64,000 bases of DNA from Dendrolimus kikuchii (GCA_019925095.2 CM034403.1:3229690-3293689), one strand, 5' to 3'. Shown: positions 23,086 through 35,005, numbered from the stretch's first letter. The notes: generated by a model not told the origin, from the letters alone. Numbers and translations are program-made.

Positions 23086-23734
23086 TATTATATTCTAAAA
23101 TACAAATATATCTATATATATAAAACAAAGTTGTGTTAGTTACACCATTTACAACTTAAGAACGGCTGGAGAAATTTTTATGATTTTCGTGTTTTTGGAA
23201 TTGTCTTCGTCGGAATAGGATAATAAATGTTAAAATATGAAATTCGTCAATAAAAAAAAATATTAAAGAAACATCAGTCACAACATGAGTCTAGCCATTC
23301 ATTTGTTATATGAAGTCCACGCCACTGGTACTTACCTATATAGAGGTAGAGGTATTTTAAGCTCAGGCTAGCGCCTGATGTACCGTAACCAGTTCAGAAG
23401 AAAAAAGCTCAAAAAGTTGTCATCCATTTATTTCTCTGGTTGTGCATGTTTTATTCTATACATCCATCAGGACCTTTACGGAATTGGGAGGGAACAATGA
23501 AGCAACAACAGTGTAACAGTGACGTGACGTGCTCAAAAGAACAATGTCCAAGTAGCGCCAAAGGCGCTCTGCCTTTGCGACAAAGCTTAGCCTCTTACGT
23601 TGTTAATGGAGAGACATAGTGATGAGAGACGCGATAGCGATTTTTATCTGATACAATGCTTTTTGAATTTACATAATATTTTTAGCGGACTTTGACTTTA
23701 GTGTCGAAGGTATAAATATTTTTAAATTTTCAAG
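23086..23734. other. Unassigned stretch with a Helitron-like head
   Basis: 23110-23180 ('atataaaacaaagttgtgtta', 'acttaagaacggctgg') resembles the head of the 5995-6883 family. The remainder is unassigned. Confidence 0.4.
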
Positions 23735-24050
23735 TTTTTTTTATTGCATGAGTTCAGCAGATAGGCAAACGGCCCATCTTTTGGAAAGCAGTTACCATCG
23801 CCTATGGACATTTATAACGTCAAAGGAGCTACCCATGTGCTGTACTGTACTGTCTAAAGAGAGACTGGATCCTGGCTACTAATGCTGGAACACAACTCAA
23901 GGTTGTTATGGAGGCATACTCTAGACCAGGCGTGGTAGCCATCCAGATGGGCAAATACCCTACCATCTGGCTGTGGGTTGTTTTGTCACCTCTTACGACA
24001 GGTGGCCCGGCCGCAGGAAATTGTATTCTTTCTCTTTTCCTACACGGATA
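23735..24050 (-). mobile_element. SINE-like retroposon (family A)
   Basis: Minus strand, from 'atccgtgtaggaa' at 24050 to 'gaactcatgcaataaaaaaa' at 23735. Moderately diverged. Confidence 0.8.
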
Positions 24051-24308
24051 GACTAAGTAGCCTGCCCGCGTAATAGTTTTGTTCCATTCACATACGACGC
24101 ACATCACATTTTAGGCGAATCATTGCGTTTATCTCCAGTTTCTAAAATAACTAATCTATTCGTCTATAGTATAACTTTGTAGAGGGGTCGTGTTTGTACA
24201 ATGAATTTAAAAAGGAGAGAAAATTCGGTCCATCAGTTTACGACACAATTTTTAATTCTTAGAAATTTTGACTGTCTGTCTATTAGATCATCATGTGAAA
24301 ACATTTTT

Positions 24309-24520
24309 GTCCGTGCAGGAATGAAAAGAATAAATTTCTTGTGGCCAGGCGAATTGTCGTAAGAGGCGGCAAAAATAACCCACAGCCATGTTGTAGGGCA
24401 TTTGCTTGTGTGAATGCCCCTGGTCTGAAGTACGCCGCCATAAAAACCATGAGCTGTGTTCCGGCATTAGTAGTAAAACTTCCTAGTGTTGCAAATGTTA
24501 GCCTGTCTGCTTTACACCAG
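24309..24520 (+). mobile_element. SINE-like retroposon (family A), internally deleted
   Basis: Starts 'gtccgtgcaggaatg', lacks about 100 bases between 'ccggcattagtag' and 'gtgttgcaaatg', and has no tail. Confidence 0.65.
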
Positions 24521-24589
24521 ATTACCTTTCCTCCGAATGAAATCTTTTGCAACGCGAGACTATAAAAACGATATAGAAACACACATGTT

Positions 24590-24829
24590 ATTTTTTTTTT
24601 TTTTTATTGCTGAAGTTCAGCAGACAGGCAGACGGCCCACTCGATGGAAAGCGGTTACCATCGCCTATGGACATTTGCAACACCAAAGGTGCTACAAATG
24701 CGCTGCTGCTCTCTTAAGGGAAACTGGAACCTGGTCACTAATGTCGGAACACAACTCAAGGTTGTTATGGCGACATACTTTAGACCAGGGGTGGTGGCCA
24801 TCCAGTCGGGCAAATGCCCTACCACCTGG
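24590..24829 (-). mobile_element. SINE-like retroposon (family A), 5'-truncated
   Basis: Poly(T) then 'attgctgaagttcagcagac' through 'gccctaccacctgg' at 24829, where homology stops abruptly. Confidence 0.8.
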
Positions 24830-25116
24830 CATTAGAGTGTGTAACCTAAAATTCCCTCAAGCCCGCGTTCTCTTGTGTAATAAAACCTTATCCCTATATT
24901 TCACATAGCTTTTTGCTCTACTTGCGCATTAACTACTTGACTACGGCTGAGTACCGGCACTGCAACTTCCGATTCACTTTAGGTATAGTATAGATAACTT
25001 AAACTTCTCTAGACTAACCTTTTGTTTTAGTCTTTTTCATCTCTTTTTAACGACCAGTCACTGTAAAAATACTGTTAGTTGAAAACAAGGGTCTTTTAAA
25101 AAGACTTGCTGCTGTT

Positions 25117-25489
25117 ACATACATACATACATACATAACTTCACGCCAGTTCCCTTGCGGGGTAGGCACGAACAACAGAACGCCATTTAGGCTTATTCTT
25201 ACACACCTCACTTGCTTCTTTGACATTCATAACTCTTGTCATGCACGCTCGTCTGTTCTTAAGGCTCCTGACATCACCTTCTGCTAGTACACGATCAATT
25301 TGATCATGGAAGGTGTGTCGTGTGTCTGCATCCATCCACTTTTGCATTGTATATCTGTTTAGTCATTCTTTCCACATGACCGAACCACCGGAGCATTCCT
25401 TTCCTTACCTTCACCCCGACACTCTTTCAGACCAATTCTCTTTCTTACTTCGGTATTACGAACGCGGTCAGCGAGCGTCACACCGCAGA
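25117..25489 (-). mobile_element. RTE-like LINE 3' end (family C)
   Basis: Flanked by the 11-bp duplication TTGCTGCTGTT (25106-25116 and 25490-25500). Minus strand covers roughly the last 120 codons, with a small deletion of the 'GCRSRGRP' segment, then the tail. Confidence 0.82.
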
Positions 25490-25559
25490 TTGCTGCTGTT
25501 GTTGCGATTTATTGCGTTCACAGTCTGGATGTTATGTTATGTTATGAAAAATTATGTAT

Positions 25560-25662
25560 ATGTCAAAATTATGTATGTTTTTGTTTGAATATATGTAAAA
25601 ATGATGTATGTTTTGTTTGAATATATGTAAAAATTGTGTATGTTTTGTTTGAATAAATAAAT
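25560..25662 (+). repeat. Short tandem repeat, ~33 bp x 2.7
   Basis: 'atgtatgttttgtttgaata' followed by 'tatgtaaaaat' repeats three times, the last unit partial. Confidence 0.8.
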
Positions 25663-25837
25663 TTAAAAAATTTACTGTGCCGTTACTTCACTTTTAAATA
25701 AGTTTTGTAAGCATTTAATACGTATTTCGAATTAACCCAGTTTTTGCTTTTGACTTTTGTCAAAGTACAATCGATTTGATTTATTTATGCTTAGATACAG
25801 AGTTTTACAGGTATATACATTCCTTTATGTATATACT

Positions 25838-26385
25838 AGGATAAGCCCGCGACTTCGTCCACACTTGACTTGAAATTCCCGCAGGATTCTCGGGCCACAA
25901 AGTATCGCAGCATTTAAAAAATAATGTAAGCTATTATTTTAGAGGAAATTTGTGTCAGATAAGCTAATTTTTATCGATCCGAACAACTTTGAACCGCTTT
26001 AGGAAAAATTCCCGCCGGATTTCCGGGATAAAAGTATTATAAATTTTATTACATTCAATTTGCTATCGATCATTAAAAAACCACATTGGATTTCAATTTT
26101 TATTTAATCTGGCCATTTTAAATCATTCCCAGAAAAAAGTCCGCGGGATTCCCAAAATATAAAGTAGCGCAGAGTTTAAATCTAAGAAGTAACTGTCGAT
26201 CAGCGAAAACCGCATTGAAATCAGCCCAATAGCTTTTACGTGAATCTCAAACAAACAGACAAGAAATCAGAAAAAAATTGCATCGTGTTCTCCGCCGTTT
26301 ATATAGTCTATTCCAGTTGTTTTTTTTTAAATAGCTTTAATGTACAGACACGGCATGTTTAGAATTTTATACTATTATAGATGGG
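25838..26385 (+). mobile_element. Family F non-autonomous element, near-complete
   Basis: Starts 'ggataagcccgcgacttcgt' and ends near 'tagctttaatgtacagacac'. Degenerate internal segments begin with 'attcccgcaggattctcggg'-like motifs about 130 bases apart (25872, 26004, 26131). The reverse complement is at 36700-37172. No ORF. Confidence 0.65.
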
Positions 26386-26434
26386 AATCTATTTTAAAAC
26401 GCAGCAGTTTTGCCCAAATAGTTCTTAATTTAAT

Positions 26435-26640
26435 ACAATAAAAGAAAACTTAATTTATTTGTATTGTATTCTACCCACATTCTCGCAAGACTATAAGTAG
26501 AATACTGAGCCTACATCACCGTCTTCTATGGATAAGGTGCCCAGAAGGCTGGCTACTTTTCCTCGCTGGATCGCCATACTGACCCGTTGCCCGAGGTAAG
26601 CACCAGCCAGATCACCTGAAGAGTCAATGACTCGTTAATT
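26435..26640 (-). pseudogene. Family E fragment
   Basis: Last ~200 bases of family E, with the 'AYLGQRVSMAIQRGKVASLLGT'-like block in broken frame and the same terminal sequence as 1320 and 47723. Confidence 0.6.
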
Positions 26641-26748
26641 TAGTTGTAGATAAAATCTCGCTGTCCATACATGCTGAATTTTAAAAATATGTCCTCAGTG
26701 AAGCTGGTAAATATGAATGAATGAATTTGCTTTATTGTGTTTTAATAG

Positions 26749-26869
26749 TTATGACAAGAGTTATGAATGTCAAAGAAGCAAGTGAGGTGTGTAAGAATGG
26801 GCCTAAATGGCGCTCTGTTGTTCGTGCCTACCCCGCAAGGGAACTGGCGTGAAGTTATGTATGTATGTA
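26749..26869 (+). mobile_element. RTE-like LINE 3' fragment (family C)
   Basis: 121-bp insertion between copies of TGTGTTTTAATAG (26736-26748 and 26870-26882), holding the last codons, stop and (ATGT)n tail. Confidence 0.85.
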
Positions 26870-26899
26870 TGTGTTTTAATAGATACAGTTAACAGGAAT

Positions 26900-26965
26900 A
26901 AAAATTTACAATACAATAGGCGTTCTTATCGCTATTACCGATTTCTTCCAGACAACCTTTGGATG
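26900..26965 (-). mobile_element. LINE 3'-tail fragment
   Basis: Minus strand carries a diverged 'ggttgtctggaagaaatcgg...agcgataagaacgcc' block as at 47290-47420. Confidence 0.45.
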
Positions 26966-27056
26966 GAGAAGAAATTTGATAAGAACAGAGGTATGTTGCA
27001 TTATTCTCACTACCGATCAGTATCTTATAAATATATACATACATGATATAATATAC

Positions 27057-27368
27057 ATCCGTGCAGGAACGGAGAAAGAATACAATTTCCTGCGGCCGGG
27101 CGGCCTGTCGTAAGAGGCGACTTAACAACCCACAGCCAGGTGGTAGGGCATTTGCCCGACTGGATGGCTACCACCCCTGGTCCAAAGTATGTCGCCATAA
27201 CAACCTTGAGTTGTGTTCCGGCTTTAGTGACCAGGTTCCTGTCTCCCTTAAGAGAGCAGCAGCGCATTTGTAGCAACCTTGGTGTTGCAAATGACCATAG
27301 GCGTTGGTAACCGCTTTCCATCAAGTGGGCCGTCTGCCTGTCTGCTGATCTCATGCAATAAAAAAAAA
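27057..27368 (+). mobile_element. SINE-like retroposon (family A)
   Basis: Full-length copy from 'atccgtgcaggaacgg' to 'ctcatgcaataaaaaaaa'; close to the consensus. Confidence 0.85.
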
Positions 27369-27469
27369 CATATGTAGTTCGATGGAATTTTAAGTAATTA
27401 TAGACTTTGTTTCAGTAACAAAAATATAATTTACTTTTAAGACTTACTCAAAAGAAAAGTCTTGTGGTA

Positions 27470-27765
27470 TGACAGAGGACGTATGCCAGAATAGAGGAGT
27501 ATGGAAGGTAAAGACCTATTGTGTCCACTTCAAATAAGTTGCTGTTGACCGGCTAATTATGTGGGGACCAAATGTCTAGCCATGCCGCCTCCGCCAGGTC
27601 CCGGTCGAAGGGAAAGGCCCAAGAAATGTTGGCTTGACATTGTGAAGGATGACATGCGTCCCAATTGTCTCAAAACTGGAGATGCTGAAGACCGCGCGAA
27701 GTGGAGTAGAAAAAGTGAACGCTCCGAACGCAACCGGGATTTAACGCTCGGATGATGATGAAGTT
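27470..27765 (+). pseudogene. RTE-type LINE C-terminal relic
   Basis: The plus frame 27561-27755 contains 'PKKCWLDIVKDDM' followed by 'DAEDRAKWSR', the usual last blocks of an RTE-type RT protein, then TGA and a short 'gatgatgatg' tail. Different family from C. No RT core upstream. Confidence 0.6.
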
Positions 27766-27769
27766 GCTG

Positions 27770-28113
27770 TTATCTTTGACTTATCTAAATTGGCTTTTAA
27801 AGATATTTTCAAAACAGATCTTCATCAGCCAGCTGTTATAGATTTATATAAACCTACTGTTTCTGCCTTCTCCAACGCTGTGGTCTGAAACGCAGATTCC
27901 TCCAAGTTCACTCCAAGTTTCAATTTACTTAGGTTAAAGTTACTGTCTCTAGACGTTGTTATTTCAAGTCCTGTTGATTTTAACGATCAACGACTGACTG
28001 AAAGTTTCTTTAAGGAAGAAACGAGATCGAAAATACTGTTTTTAAAACTTTAAGGAATAGTGGTGTTGTCGTACAAAATGATTTCCATTTTTACATTTTT
28101 ATTCGTTCTAGAA
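27770..28113. other. Unassigned stretch
   Basis: No gene recognised. Confidence 0.45.
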
Positions 28114-28117
28114 ATAT

Positions 28118-28552
28118 TGTTACGAGATGCAGGACTCGAATTAAAATGCCGTTGGAATTATTATAGAGTTTATTAGAAATATATAAACACGTATAACACA
28201 GGTACAAATATAACTGAACACAACCAGTCCAAACGTAATGCACAATCCAATAACATGCGCATAGTCCGTCGCCAAATAGATGACCGAATGTACACACGCC
28301 TAGCTTCGTTTGTGTTTATCGCTTGACTGCCTCATCTCTCAATTGGGGCATTGCTTTATAATGTACAAATGCAATATGTCTGCTCGGCGAATTTCCTAGA
28401 ATCACAACTGGCTAATGACTACCATAAATGATTACAATACACAATGGGCTGTTTTTCTAATCACAAATTTTAAACACAAAGTAAACAAAAGAAGTCCAAA
28501 TGCCTAAGGGTAATAAAATGCAGGTGCCAATTTGTCTTTGTTGGTCGTAACA
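28118..28552 (-). mobile_element. Solo LTR, RTAY family, copy d
   Basis: TGTTACGAGATGC start and TCGTAACA end, flanked by ATAT at 28114-28117 and 28553-28556. 435 bp, shorter than its relatives because of small internal deletions. Confidence 0.87.
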
Positions 28553-28822
28553 ATATTATAGGTACGTGAGAATATTTTGGTAGATCTTCTAATTGTTGTC
28601 ATTCATTATTCACGATGTCTGTGATGTAGTGCTCTGAGCGTTGACATATCTAGTTAGCTAATCAAATCAAATCATTTTTATTGCGAACTAAGTGTTACAT
28701 AGATCTTATACAATATAACTGAGAACTTATTACTTAGTTGGCCTTTAATAGCATCGCAATATTAATGTTACTTAATCTATCTTTGTCAAATCTTCTTTAT
28801 ATATAAAATGAATGTTTGTCTG

Positions 28823-29278
28823 TGTTTATTATTTAAGCGGAAAAATCAAGCATGGTTGCCAGATTACACTTTCATACATTACATAGTATACTCTTCTCTC
28901 TCTCTACTATAGTAATGTGTATATATGTCTATCTCCCTCCCCCCAACACCGAGTGCGCGCGAAATGCAGCGGCGACGGCGCGGCTGCAAGACTTCACTTC
29001 GAACACTGGGACACTAAACTTCTCAACATACTTTTAATATAAAAACAATATCAAAGGCCGGCCCAGTGAACTTTGAACTTATATTTTCTGTGATTGTGTA
29101 AAGTGCGGCGTGCTAGTGGAAGTAAACTACGTGCTATGTAAGTTATATGTATTCATATTTATTACTTTTTGAATACACAACGACGGACGCGCAAAGTTGA
29201 GCTATTTGCTAACCAGCGGTTTTACTCGGATGCCCGGATACATTCCTTAAGTATTCTGTGGAAATCCGGGCACATACA
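28823..29278 (+). mobile_element. Solo LTR of the BEL/Pao element
   Basis: Begins 'tgtttattatttaagcgg' like the LTR at 58441 and ends 'gggcacataca' like the one at 52486. The 5-bp duplication GTCTG is exact on both sides (28818-28822 and 29279-29283). It differs from the two LTRs of the 52-59 kb element at more sites than they differ from each other, so it comes from an older insertion that lost its interior by LTR-LTR recombination. Confidence 0.93.
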
Positions 29279-29283
29279 GTCTG

Positions 29284-29770
29284 TATGTCCTTTATAGAAT
29301 CGTAAACTATACATTTGATCATGTGATGATCTTTAGCAAAGTTGTTGTGCATGAGCCAAAGAAGGTTTCTGAATTGCCGCTAGCGCGTTGGTGACATGTC
29401 TGTTACTGTTAGTGGTGGACTATAAGCCTGTTGCTATACTCCACCTATAAAAAAAATCTGGGCCAACTGTCCACTTCTAGACTTACGTTCTTCTACCTTC
29501 GATTGTCTAGTATAGAAGAGTCTCGTACCGAAATAAATGCCCAAACAATCTCCCTGTGCTTCTCGATTCTCCAATATAATATTTATTATAGTATCTAAAG
29601 ATCTGTGCAATAGCAATAAGTAGTTTATCTTGGGGAGGGTAGACCGCAGCGTTATCGTGGTACGAGAGATTTATGGATGATGGCTATCGGTTAGCTATCC
29701 AATAATGGGGAATTAGTTGCGCGACGTGCCGTAAAGGGTGCACTGCCTATTTGTATTAAACTTTCATAGA
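29284..29770. other. Unassigned stretch
   Basis: The first ~40 bases restore the site interrupted by the solo LTR. Nothing else recognised. Confidence 0.45.
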
Positions 29771-29771
29771 T

Positions 29772-30280
29772 AGAATAGAAGATTCTTTATAGCGCACAAA
29801 ATAATAGAATAGAGTGAGAGAGAGAGAGATAACACTTTATTGCACACCAAAATATACATTTTTTTTTTTATTGCAGGAGTTCAGCAGACAGGCAGACGGC
29901 CCACTAGATGGAAAGCGGTTACCATCGCCTATGGACATTTACAACAACAAAGGTGCTACAAATGCGCTGCTGCTCTCTTAAAGGAGACTGGAACCTGGTC
30001 ACTAATGCCGGAACACAACACAAGGTTGTTATGGCGGCATACTCTAGACCAGGGGTGGTCGCCATCCAGTCGAGCAAATACTCTACCACCTCGTTGTGGG
30101 TTGTTTAGTCGCCTCTTACGACAGGCCGCCGGGCCGCAGGAAATTGTATTCTTTCTCCGTTCCTGCACGGATAAATACAATTACCAAAACAGACCATATT
30201 TACAATATTTTCTAGGCAATACAATAGGCGGCCTTATCGCTCAAAGCGATGTCTTCCAGGCAACCTAAAAGAAATAAATT
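29772..30280 (-). mobile_element. LINE 3' tail interrupted by a family A retroposon
   Basis: 'taacactttattgcacacc' (left) and 'gcggccttatcgctcaaagcg', 'cttccaggcaacc' (right) belong to one LINE tail. 29859-30172 splits it. Confidence 0.55.
29859..30172 (-). mobile_element. SINE-like retroposon (family A)
   Basis: Full-length minus-strand copy between poly(T) at 29859 and 'cctgcacggat' at 30172. A diverged 'aaatac' sits on both sides. Confidence 0.85.
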
Positions 30281-30407
30281 TGAATCAGGCGATATAGGTG
30301 ATGCAAGAAAGGCAATAGATACATAAATACTCAAACTAATTTAAGAAATAAATATACAAATACATACATATATACATAGTCATATATATACAATAATACA
30401 TAAGTTA

Positions 30408-30599
30408 CATACATACATAACTTCACGCCAGTTCCCTTGCGGAGTAGGCACGAACAACAGAGCGCCACTCAGGCTTATTCCTACACACCTCACTTGCTTC
30501 TTTGACATTCATAGCTCTTGCCATGCACGCTCGTCTGTTCTTAAGGCTCCTGACATCACCTTCTGCTAGTACACGATCAATTTGACTATGGAACATGCT
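30408..30599 (-). mobile_element. RTE-like LINE 3' fragment (family C)
   Basis: Flanked by the 13-bp duplication AATACATAAGTTA (30395-30407 and 30600-30612). Contains about the last 55 codons and the tail. Confidence 0.85.
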
Positions 30600-30837
30600 A
30601 ATACATAAGTTATTATAATAAATGTATTAGCATGATTATATTCTGTTAATCAGATATAGCTATTTGTAGACAAATAGTATTTTCTGAGCAAATTTCTAAA
30701 TGTTGGCAAGGAATTGGCCTCTCTGACAGTAAGAGGCAGCATATTCCAAAGTTTGACAGCCTGCACCGTAAAAGAATTATCATAATAGGATGAAGTGTGT
30801 GCAGGCGTCATTAGTTAGAATAGAACAGATAACACTT

Positions 30838-31157
30838 ATCCGTACAGGAACGGAGAAAGAATACAATTTCCTGCGGCCGGGCGGCCTGTCGTAAGAGGCG
30901 ACTAAACAACCCACAGCCAGGTGGTAGGGCATTTGCCCGACTGGATGGCTACCACCCCTGGTCTAGAGCATGCCGCCATAACAACTTTGAGTTGTGTTCC
31001 GGCATTAGTGACCAGGTTCCAGACTCACTTAAGAGAGCAGCAGCGCATTTGTAGCACCTTTGGTGTTGCAAATGTCTATAGGCGATGGTAACCGCTTTCC
31101 ATCCAGTGGGCCGTCTGCCTGTCTGCTGAACTCCTGCAATAAAAAAAAAAAAAAAAC
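30838..31157 (+). mobile_element. SINE-like retroposon (family A)
   Basis: Full-length, 'atccgtacagg' to 'ctcctgcaataaa' plus a long A run. Confidence 0.85.
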
Positions 31158-31218
31158 TTAATTGTTATCCAAATTACAAAAATGCACGATTACAATTATT
31201 GTCATGGGAGTAACATTT

Positions 31219-31513
31219 TTTATTATTGCTGAAGCTCAGCAGACAGCCTAACGGCCGAACTGTGACGCAAAGTGATTACCGTCGCCTATGAACATCAGCA
31301 ATACCAGTGGTGCTGCCAATGAGCTGCGGCCTTGAAGCCGGAACTAATGCTGGAACACAACTCAAAGTTATTATGGCGGCATACTCTAGGCCAAAGGTGG
31401 TAGCCATTCAGTCGGGCAAAGGCCCTACTACCTGGCTGTAGGTTGTTTTGTCGCCCATTACGAGTGGCCGCCTGATCGCAGGAAATAGTATTCTTTTTCC
31501 GTTCCTGCACGGA
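31219..31513 (-). mobile_element. SINE-like retroposon (family A), old copy
   Basis: Minus-strand copy with many substitutions and a small deletion around the 'ctcttaagggagactgg' region. Confidence 0.7.
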
Positions 31514-31515
31514 GA

Positions 31516-31720
31516 AACGGATCCTAAGTATTAATAAAAGTTCGCTCTGTGGCGAGTTTCATTTAAACTTCAGTAGTTTTCTAATTCTACAATTATATTT
31601 TCTTTCTTTTCGCTGTGCCGGCGACTTCGTCCGCGTGGATATTTCATCGCGGAACCCTAAAAACTGTAGCCTAAGTTACGCCGCAGGAATTGGTATTCTT
31701 TTTCCGTTCCTGCACGGAAT
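31516..31720 (+). repeat. Dispersed repeat I plus SINE A fragment
   Basis: 'ggatcctaagtattaataaa' through 'gcgacttcgtccgcgtgg' matches 50732-51018. 31683-31720 is a 5' snippet of family A on the minus strand. In both loci family A sequence follows repeat I. Confidence 0.5.
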
Positions 31721-32094
31721 AAATACAATAACAATAGGCGGCCTTATCGCTTAAAGCAATCTCTTCCAGACACCCTAACTTAAGGAATAATTTAACCTAA
31801 TCTGGCGAATGAAATGACCGCGAATTGAATTAGTTTATATTAGTAATAATAATATTTTGCATAGTACAATCGGTGGTATTATCGCTTACAGCGATTTCTT
31901 CTAAACAACTTTCTGGAACTAGATTTTACTTGAAAGAGTGCCATAAGAGATAATCAAAAGCGTGCTAGACGCTAGACTAAGATATCGATAATGTAATAAA
32001 TCAGTAAAGTTGTACAATGAATTTTAAAAAAATTGATTAAAAATGAAAGCGACTTCAAGAGTAACTACAAAACAAAAGACATTTTTTTCTACAA
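31721..32094. repeat. Two LINE 3'-tail fragments and spacer
   Basis: Minus-strand 'agcgataaggccgcc'-type blocks at about 31730-31780 and 31870-31915. The rest is unassigned. Confidence 0.45.
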
Positions 32095-32105
32095 TATCTT
32101 GAAGT

Positions 32106-32584
32106 ACGGAAAGAAGCTGGTACCTACGCTCACGTATGGAAGCGAGAGTTGGGTATGGAAGAGAGAGCATGAAAGTAGAGTAAACGCGGTCGAGATGCGA
32201 GCACTGCGCAAAATCTGCGGAGTGACGCTCGCGGACCGCGTTCGTAATACCGAAGTAAGAAAAAGAGTTGGTCTGAAAGAGAGTGTCGGGGTGAAGGTAA
32301 GGAAAGGATGGAGAAGGATGCATGATGAAAGAATGACTAAACAGATATACAATGCAAAAGTAGATGGATGCAGAAGTCGTGGAAGGCCACGACACACCTT
32401 CCATGATCAAATTGATCGTGTACTAGCAGAAGGTGATGTCAGGAGCCTTAAGAACAGACGAGCGTGTATGACCAGAGTTATGAATGTCAACGAAGCAAGT
32501 GAGGTGTGTAAGAATAAGCCTAAATGGCGCTCTGTTGTTCGTGCCTATCCCGCAAGGGAACTGGCGTGAAGTTATGTATGTATG
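32106..32584 (+). mobile_element. RTE-like LINE 3' end with open frame (family C)
   Basis: Flanked by TATCTTGAAGT (32095-32105 and 32585-32595). The RT C-terminal frame is open to the TGA at 32567-32569, includes 'PTLTYGSESWVWKREHE' and the 'GRPRHTFHDQIDRVL' block, and has lost about 30 bases at 'RWFGHVERM'. Its 5' junction reaches slightly further into the family than 12957 and 49553. The upstream part of the 178-codon frame (32033-32105) is host flank read through by chance. Confidence 0.82.
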
Positions 32585-32595
32585 TATCTTGAAGT

Positions 32596-32976
32596 CGGTG
32601 CCAAGTAAACATGAAAATAACTATATTTTAATATTTTGTTGTTGTAACAATGTATGTATATAGTAATTTTTATGATTTACTTGTTACGGTTTTGTTGCAG
32701 AAAATTAAAAAAAAAAATCATTTCGGACCATTTCGTAGCTTTACTGAATCGAACACAAAAAGAACCATGAAAATCAGTTCAGAAACAAAAAAATATGTCT
32801 GAACATTTATAAAATAGCACTTACACGACGAATTGCGAAGCTCTTCTTTTTTTAAAGTGGGTTAAAAAGAGAAAAAAATCAAATGATTATTCGGACCAGC
32901 AAATTCCGAAAATGTAACTTTTAGCTTTTTTTTGCCATCACACGGAGCATCACGTGAAAACTACTAAACGGGTTTA
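32596..32976. other. Unassigned stretch
   Basis: 32740-32870 resembles reversed LINE-tail debris; otherwise nothing. Confidence 0.4.
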
Positions 32977-33935
32977 AATGAAACTCTACACACACCTAAC
33001 TTATATTCCGGGTCGACGCTTATGATACTGTTTATACCGATAAATAAGGTCAGCGATACTGTTCAGGATGCTTTAGAGTTACAGCAATTTATAATAAATG
33101 AAACTCGACACACATCTAACTTATATTCCGGGTCGACGCTTATGATACTGTTTATACCGATAAATGATGTCAGCAATACTGTTCAGGATGCCTGGGAGCT
33201 ACAACAACTTTTAATAAAGGAAACTCGACACACATATAACTTATATTCCGGGTCGTCGCTTATGATACTGTTTATGCCGATAAATGAGGCCAGCAATACT
33301 GTTCAGGATGCTTGAGAGCTACAACAACTTTTAATAAATGAAACTCGACACACATCTAACTTACAGTCGGAGTCGACACGTATCATACTGTTTATACCGA
33401 TGAATGATGTCAGCAATACTGTTCAGGTTGCCTGGGAGCTACAACAACTTTTAATAAATGAAACTCGACACACATATAACTTATATTCCGGGTCGTCGCT
33501 TATGATACTGTTTATGCCGATAAATGAGGCCAGCAATACTGTTCAGGATGCTTGAGAGCTACAACAACTTTTAATAAATGAAACTCGACACACATCTAAC
33601 TTACAGTCGGAGTCGACACGTATCATACTGTTTATACCGATGAATGATGTCAGCAATACTGTTCAGGTTGCCTGGGAGCTACAACAACTTTTAATAAATG
33701 AAACTCGACACACATATAACTTATATTCCGGGTCGTCGCTTATGATACTGTTTATGCCGATAAATGAGGCCAGCAATACTGTTCAGGATGCTTGAGAGCT
33801 ACAACAACTGTTAATAAATGAAACTTGACACACATCTAACTTACGATTCCGGATCGACGCTTATGATACTGTTTATACCGATAAATGAGGTCAGCGATAC
33901 TGTTCAGAATGCTTGAGAGCTACAACAAATTTTAA
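32977..33935 (+). repeat. 120-bp tandem array, 8 units, with 240-bp higher-order period
   Basis: Units line up exactly every 120 bases. 33241-33480 and 33481-33720 are identical or nearly so, and 33721-33840 begins a third dimer, so the array expanded in two-unit steps from alternating subtypes ('ttatattccgggtcgtcg' and 'ttacagtcggagtcgaca'). The period is 40 codons, which keeps a frame open from 33022 to 33315. A single related unit flanks LTR copy f (37297-37334 and 37796-37860). Confidence 0.95.
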
Positions 33936-34462
33936 AAATAATATTATCTACCAAATTATTGCGTACCTACCGAAGTTCTGTACATAGATAAAGCAAAAAC
34001 ATTAACGCCGAAAGAGTGAAACGGTGTAACTCGTAAAAATTATAAAAAAACGACACGGCACGCCTCACAGAGTCTGACGTAAAACTTTTTCAACGGCTTT
34101 CGTAATATTCATCGTTCGCTTTTGCAACTTACCTTTTTACCCCTATAAATATAAGTTATTGCGTTGGTTATTCGGAATTTCATATTAATGGTAAAGTTTA
34201 TTGGAAGTTTGTGGATGTGATGCGACCATAAAAATTATACTTACAAACCTTTAGGAAATTTATATAGCTTCTGTGTATAACTGATGTAGACTATTTTATT
34301 TGGAAAATAGATTTTTTTATTATGAACTTTTATGCAGTACCACTCGAGTAGTGTGCAACTTTTGGAAATAAAAAGTGTGAATGTCCATCTCATTTATCAA
34401 AAGAACAGATTAACAACAAATATACGTACAGATATAATTAAGTCACTTTTATAATTATGTAT
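33936..34462. other. Unassigned stretch
   Basis: No gene recognised. Confidence 0.45.
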
Positions 34463-35005
34463 TGTTACGAGTTAGAGGGACTCGAATTAAAATGCCGTTA
34501 GAATGATTATAGAGTTTATTAGAACTATACAAACACGTATAATACAGGTACAAATATAACCGAACACAACAAATCCAAACGTAATGCAGAAGGTCGTAAT
34601 TCAATAAAACGCGCAAAGTCCGTCACTATTAGATTCCTGAATGTACACACGTCACGCCCGTATCGTAGTTGTAGCTCAACTGACCCTCTCAATCAGGCCG
34701 TCGTTTTATACTTCACAAATGCAGATATACCCGCCCGGCAACGTCGACACAATTTCCTAGAATTGGCATGTAATTGTAATCCGCAACACCTGGCTAATGA
34801 TGCAGCCTGAAAGCGGCCGTAAATGAGTACAATACAACAATAGGCTGTTCTCCACAATAACTTAGAAACGTATGCCAATAAATAAGTGAACAAAAGAAGA
34901 CGATCATAAAAGGATTACAATTAGTTCAAATGCCGACAGGTAATAAAATGTGCTTTTACAGATTTTTACGTGGAATTTGTCTTTGTCGGAGCCTAAGTTG
35001 TAACA
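34463..35005 (-). mobile_element. Solo LTR, RTAY family, copy e (long subtype)
   Basis: TGTTACGAGTTAGAGG to 'gttgtaaca', 543 bp. Shares the 'ccgcaacacctggctaatgatg' and 'aagtgaacaaaagaagacg' blocks with copy a rather than with c and g, so at least two subfamilies exist. Flanks are GTAT and ATAT, one mismatch. Confidence 0.82.

Noticed and set aside
32033..32569. 178-codon frame as a gene
   Set aside because: Its first ~24 codons are flanking DNA before the LINE's duplication; the rest is LINE C-terminus.
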